Below are positions 6,555 through 9,382 of a DNA stretch of 9,382 nt, in pieces (position 1 is the stretch's first letter; every line of letters begins with the position of its first letter). The notes beneath the pieces are model-generated. The model was not told the DNA's origin. It searched no databases and saw nothing but the letters and a program-made list of their open reading frames with translations. The position numbers and the translations under genes are program-made. The stretch is from an uncultured Micrococcaceae bacterium (GTDB lineage Bacteria > Actinomycetota > Actinomycetes > Actinomycetales > Micrococcaceae), in the NCBI GenBank assembly GCA_937896705.1, contig CALBOC010000220.1, forward strand, positions 1-9,382. Reading direction: 5' to 3'.

Positions 6555-7507
6555 TAGCGTGGGACCGGCACGGTAGCGATCAGGCCGGATAAGACCTGAT
6601 CGATGCTGACACCATCCATCTCTGCCTCCGGCCGAAGTGACACGCGGTGCCGCAGACAGGGCAGGACCAGCGCTTGCACGTCGTCGGGAGTAATAAAGTC
6701 CCGACCCACCAACCAGGCCCAGGCTTTAGCGGTCTTCATCAGGGCAGTCGACCCGCGGGGTGATACGCCGGCTTGAAACGAGGGGGAGGTACGAGTCGCT
6801 TGGACCAAATCCACGATGTACGCCAGCACCTCGGGGGAAGTCTTGACGGTCGCGATTTCAGCTCGAGCCGAGGCAATCGTCTGATGGTCGGCAACCGAAC
6901 GCAGACCGGCCTGCGCCAGTTCGGTGGGATGGAATCCGTTGGCGTGCCGGTTGAGGATCTCAATCTCTTCGTCGCGAGAGGGTAGATCGAGTTTGACCTT
7001 GAGCATGAAGCGGTCCAGTTGGGCTTCCGGTAACGGATAGGTGCCTTCGTATTCGATGGGGTTTTGCGTGGCAATCACCATAAACGGTTCGGGCAGGGGA
7101 TAGGTGTCGCCGTCGACCGAGACTTGGTGTTCCTCCATGGCTTCTAACAGCGCCGCTTGCGTCTTGGGTGGGGTGCGGTTAATTTCATCGGCCAGCAGCA
7201 GATTGGTAAACACCGGCCCTTCGCGGAATTCAAACCGTGACGATGAGGCATCATAAATGAGCGAACCGGTCACATCGCCCGGCATCAGATCCGGTGTGAA
7301 TTGCACCCGTGTGTTGTTCAGGTCCATGGCTTCGGCCAGGCTGCGCACCAACAAGGTCTTGGCCACCCCGGGGACGCCTTCCAACAGGACGTGACCATCG
7401 GCCAGTAACCCAATGAGCAGTGAGGTCACCGCATGGTCTTGACCGACCACGGCTTTGGCAACCTCAGTTCGGACGTCATTGAGGGCAGGACGAGTGGTGG
7501 TATTCAC
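6554..7507 (-). CDS. MoxR-family AAA+ ATPase
   Basis: A 317-aa soluble AAA+ protein of standard MoxR length. Visible motifs are Walker A GVPGVAKT (44-51), Walker B LLLADE (103-108) followed by INRTPPKTQAALLEAMEE, sensor 1 ATQNP (146-150), the arginine-finger region EAQLDRF (R166), and the C-terminal lid with SPRGSTALMKTAKAWA. MoxR ATPases act as chaperone-like machines that help assemble or activate partner complexes, usually with VWA-type proteins encoded next door. Here that partner would be the DUF58 protein directly downstream. The GTG start overlaps the stop of the DUF4350 gene as GTGA and has its own strong AAAGGAG 5 nt upstream, the best ribosome-binding site in this operon. MoxR may therefore be made in excess of its membrane partners. 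The actual substrate is not known. Confidence 0.97.
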   Translation of the reverse strand: MNTTTRPALNDVRTEVAKAVVGQDHAVTSLLIGLLADGHVLLEGVPGVAKTLLVRSLAEAMDLNNTRVQFTPDLMPGDVTGSLIYDASSSRFEFREGPVFTNLLLADEINRTPPKTQAALLEAMEEHQVSVDGDTYPLPEPFMVIATQNPIEYEGTYPLPEAQLDRFMLKVKLDLPSRDEEIEILNRHANGFHPTELAQAGLRSVADHQTIASARAEIATVKTSPEVLAYIVDLVQATRTSPSFQAGVSPRGSTALMKTAKAWAWLVGRDFITPDDVQALVLPCLRHRVSLRPEAEMDGVSIDQVLSGLIATVPVPR

Positions 7508-8694
7508 GAGGACTCCTTTGTTGATGTGCTGTAGCGATGACGCACCTGTGTTTCCAGGTCTTGTAACTGCTTCGCCCAGGTGACAAATTGTGCTGAGTTG
7601 AGGCGATCCCGCGGGGGTGTATAAAGTGCGTGGACTTGATCCAGCGGCATCCCAAGTTGTTTGGCGGTTTCGGCCAGCACCGCTTCGGCCGGAGTTCTGG
7701 GCCCAAGCTGTAACAGTCGTGCCAAACGCGCTACGGAGGCCCGCTGGAGCGTGGTCATCGCGTGGTTGTGCTGGTTGGTTCTGGCATACAGGCGTCCGCG
7801 ACCGACGGTGGTTTCGGCGGCTGGCACTTCAGCCGGGAGCGGTTCGGTGATGACGGGTCCGGTGCGCCGTCCACGGTAGAACAAGTAGATGCCGGTGACG
7901 AGGACGGCCCAGACGAGACCCATACGCGCCCAATCGGGCAGCTGAACAGGGGAGAGTTGCCCATCGGGATCGGGGTCGAACTGGAAATTTGGTTGAAACC
8001 AGATCACCGTATCTGACCGGCCCAGCGACCAAGTCGCCAGGGTAGCGGTGCCGTTGTCGTGCAACCCTGCGTTAGAGAGCATCCGCCAGTCGGCGAAGAT
8101 GATCGACCCGTCAGCGCTGCGGGCAAATGCGTAGGCGGTGACGTCCGTGGCTGTATCGACGATACCGAAACAACCCTGGGCCTCGTCGGTCAGGACCACA
8201 CCGTGCCGGATGCTGGCGATATCGCCGGCCTCTCGTGCCGCTTCGAGGTGACAGTTGGCTTCGACGTCGAGGTGATCTTCAAAGCCCACCGGCATGGTTG
8301 TTTCCACGCCCTCCAGCAGAAACTGTTGTTGACGTTCTGAGACCCCCGCGTAGACGCGTTGATCCGGCGGGATCAGGTGGTCTAAGTCCTGGAAGCGCTC
8401 GTAGGAAGCGGTGTGCATAGCGTCGTACTTGTCGTGAATGAGCACCGTGGCGGCTGGGTTTCGGTCCAGCTCGTCCTGCAGCTGAGTCATCGACTGCGCC
8501 GGGCGCACCGCGATGCCCTGAGCTTCTAACACGTCGGTAATGGCCGCGGCACCCGGGCCGGTTTCGTCATCGATTCCGAGGTTGCCATCATCGCGTTGGG
8601 GCTGGAACGCAAGCCAGATCATGACGGCAAGCCAGGCGGTGACGATCGCGATCACAACTACAACCAGGCCGAGTTTGCGGTGACGTTGAATCAT
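7504..8694 (-). CDS. DUF4350 domain membrane protein
   Basis: A 396-aa protein with an N-terminal membrane segment (about 9-30), an extracytoplasmic domain (about 31-255), a second membrane segment (about 257-274) and a cytoplasmic C-terminal tail. The first half of the outer domain (GPGAAAITDVLEAQGI through VLIHDKY) matches the DUF4350 pattern. DUF4350 genes commonly sit with DUF4129, MoxR and DUF58, as here. Two cysteines, C148 and C175, both fall in the predicted outer domain and could form a disulfide. The tail, with LQRASVARLARLLQLGPRT and a coiled, charged end, faces the cytoplasm where MoxR could reach it. The ATG overlaps the upstream DUF4129 stop as ATGA, and its own stop overlaps the MoxR start as GTGA. 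Biochemical function is unknown; the family call rests on sequence pattern and context. Confidence 0.85.
   Translation of the reverse strand: MIQRHRKLGLVVVVIAIVTAWLAVMIWLAFQPQRDDGNLGIDDETGPGAAAITDVLEAQGIAVRPAQSMTQLQDELDRNPAATVLIHDKYDAMHTASYERFQDLDHLIPPDQRVYAGVSERQQQFLLEGVETTMPVGFEDHLDVEANCHLEAAREAGDIASIRHGVVLTDEAQGCFGIVDTATDVTAYAFARSADGSIIFADWRMLSNAGLHDNGTATLATWSLGRSDTVIWFQPNFQFDPDPDGQLSPVQLPDWARMGLVWAVLVTGIYLFYRGRRTGPVITEPLPAEVPAAETTVGRGRLYARTNQHNHAMTTLQRASVARLARLLQLGPRTPAEAVLAETAKQLGMPLDQVHALYTPPRDRLNSAQFVTWAKQLQDLETQVRHRYSTSTKESS
7513..7519 (-). promoter_or_regulatory. Shine-Dalgarno AAAGGAG of the MoxR gene
   Basis: On the minus strand AAAGGAG lies 5 nt before the GTG at 7507-7505, inside the end of the DUF4350 gene. 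It fixes the GTG as the MoxR start. The other operon junctions lack a comparable site. Confidence 0.82.
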
Positions 8695-9335
8695 CGAGGC
8701 ATCAGCCTTGCGGGATCCTGGTAAGTGCTAGTGGGCTGCGGGGTCGCGGTGGCGATGGTCTGGGCGAGGCGCAGGACCGACTCGGCGGTCGGACGGCTGG
8801 GGATGCTGCCGCCGTAACTGATGCGATTGAACTCGGTGGAAGCCTCGGTGAGGGCCTCGCGATATGCCGGTAGCACGGTGCCAAGTGACCAACCGAATGT
8901 GGTGGCCGTGGTGGCGGGCGTGACTTCGACCAGCCCACGATCGGATGCGTTGCGCACCATAAACCGGTAGGCCTGCAGATAGGCCTGATCGAATTGGTCG
9001 GCGGCGAGGGCACGTTGTGCCGCATGAAGGTATTCTTTGGCCGGAACACTGGGGTCTGCAAGGCGGGCTCCGTGCCGGTCTGCTGTCGGTGAGGCCGAAG
9101 GACGAAAATACCGGAATAGTAGAAACGCCAACACCCCGACGGCGACGATCAGCACGATCTGCAAAATGACACTGCCGGTGCCGGTGGGATCAATATTGAT
9201 GGCCAGCGCGTCATTGAGCCATCCGATGATGCGCTCCCAAAGGGTCATCCCGGCCGGGTCGAGATCGTAGGTCTCAATGCGCTCATCGAGCAGCTGCCGG
9301 GCATGGTCATCATCTGGAGTCCAGGGGATGGTCAC
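8691..9335 (-). CDS. DUF4129 domain membrane protein
   Basis: A 214-aa protein with a soluble N-terminal part (1-54), one strong membrane helix (about 55-77) and a cytoplasmic C-terminal region. The DUF4129 signature is in the C-terminal part: GLVEVTPATTATTFGWSLG, then LTEASTEFNRISYGG followed by PTAESVLRL (about 134-190). DUF4129 domains are typically found in MoxR-linked operons, sometimes fused to transglutaminase-like modules; here the domain stands alone, as is usual in actinobacteria. Start is a GTG at 9335 without a clear Shine-Dalgarno; the N-terminal PWTPDDDHARQLLDERI resembles the opening of relatives, and the next in-frame Met (residue 30) would remove it. The GTG overlaps the stop of an upstream frame as GTGA, and the stop overlaps DUF4350 as ATGA. 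Its role is unknown, probably part of a membrane assembly with the neighbours. Confidence 0.87.
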   Translation of the reverse strand: MTIPWTPDDDHARQLLDERIETYDLDPAGMTLWERIIGWLNDALAINIDPTGTGSVILQIVLIVAVGVLAFLLFRYFRPSASPTADRHGARLADPSVPAKEYLHAAQRALAADQFDQAYLQAYRFMVRNASDRGLVEVTPATTATTFGWSLGTVLPAYREALTEASTEFNRISYGGSIPSRPTAESVLRLAQTIATATPQPTSTYQDPARLMPR

Positions 9336-9382
9336 CGCTCAGACCCCGGCGGGCTTGGCGGTGCCGGTGGCGGCTGTGGTCC
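9332..9382 (-). CDS. C-terminal end of a proline-rich protein (partial)
   Basis: Only 16 codons lie inside the window: a proline-rich tail (QPPPAPPSPPGSER) ending in TGA at 9334-9332. The stop overlaps the DUF4129 start as GTGA, the same 4-bp style seen at two later junctions, which is the main reason to favour this frame. A second minus-strand frame ending at TGA 9341-9339 (tail TAKPAGV) cannot be excluded. In related actinobacteria the gene before DUF4129 often encodes a multi-pass protein with a glycerophosphodiester-phosphodiesterase-like membrane domain and a variable proline-rich end. That identity is inferred from context only. Confidence 0.45.
   Translation of the reverse strand, partial: GPQPPPAPPSPPGSER

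Noticed and set aside
5359..6576. Plus-strand open frames opposite the DUF58 gene
   Set aside because: They are shadows of the DUF58 codons, with arginine- and serine-rich composition and no ribosome-binding site.

Overview
The window looks like chromosomal DNA of a high-GC Gram-positive bacterium (Actinomycetota, most likely order Micrococcales, possibly Micrococcaceae). The protein sequences support this: an actinobacterial-type MnmA, a MoxR/DUF58/DUF4350/DUF4129 operon, and a DUF222-HNH (13E12 family) protein. Base composition is moderately GC-rich apart from one AT-rich stretch near 2925-3064. The genus cannot be fixed from this sequence alone.

Left block (1-2756, + strand) is a tight four-gene cluster: the C-terminal end of a cysteine desulfurase, mnmA (tRNA 2-thiouridine synthesis), an AroQ-type chorismate mutase, and a protein of the actinobacterial family related to the MetE C-terminal domain. 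The desulfurase supplies persulfide sulfur and MnmA consumes it. The last two genes overlap by 4 bp (TTGA). The block closes with a clear rho-independent terminator at 2773-2807. In many actinobacteria the MetE-like gene lies beside ligA (as in Mycobacterium tuberculosis Rv3015c/Rv3014c); here ligA does not follow.

Middle block (2757-5222) is the accessory part. It has a 333-bp intergenic region containing an inverted pair of DnaA-box-like sequences, a stretch of about 27% GC (hand count) and a plausible promoter. This leads into an unusually long DUF222-HNH endonuclease-family gene (710 aa) with two long disordered insertions.

Right block (5262-9382, - strand) is a membrane-associated operon transcribed right to left: the end of an unidentified proline-rich protein, DUF4129, DUF4350, MoxR AAA+ ATPase and DUF58. 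All junctions overlap (GTGA, ATGA, GTGA, TAATG), implying translational coupling and a stoichiometric assembly. MoxR is expected to act as a chaperone-like ATPase with the VWA-like DUF58 protein and the membrane partners. The SpoIIM and RDD genes that often extend such operons are absent: DUF58 ends only 39 bp from the convergent DUF222 gene.

No tRNA, rRNA, CRISPR array, transposase or integrase was seen. The most notable points are the DUF222-HNH insert with its DnaA-box-like leader and the cysteine-free MetE-like protein. No complete undescribed system can be demonstrated from this window.
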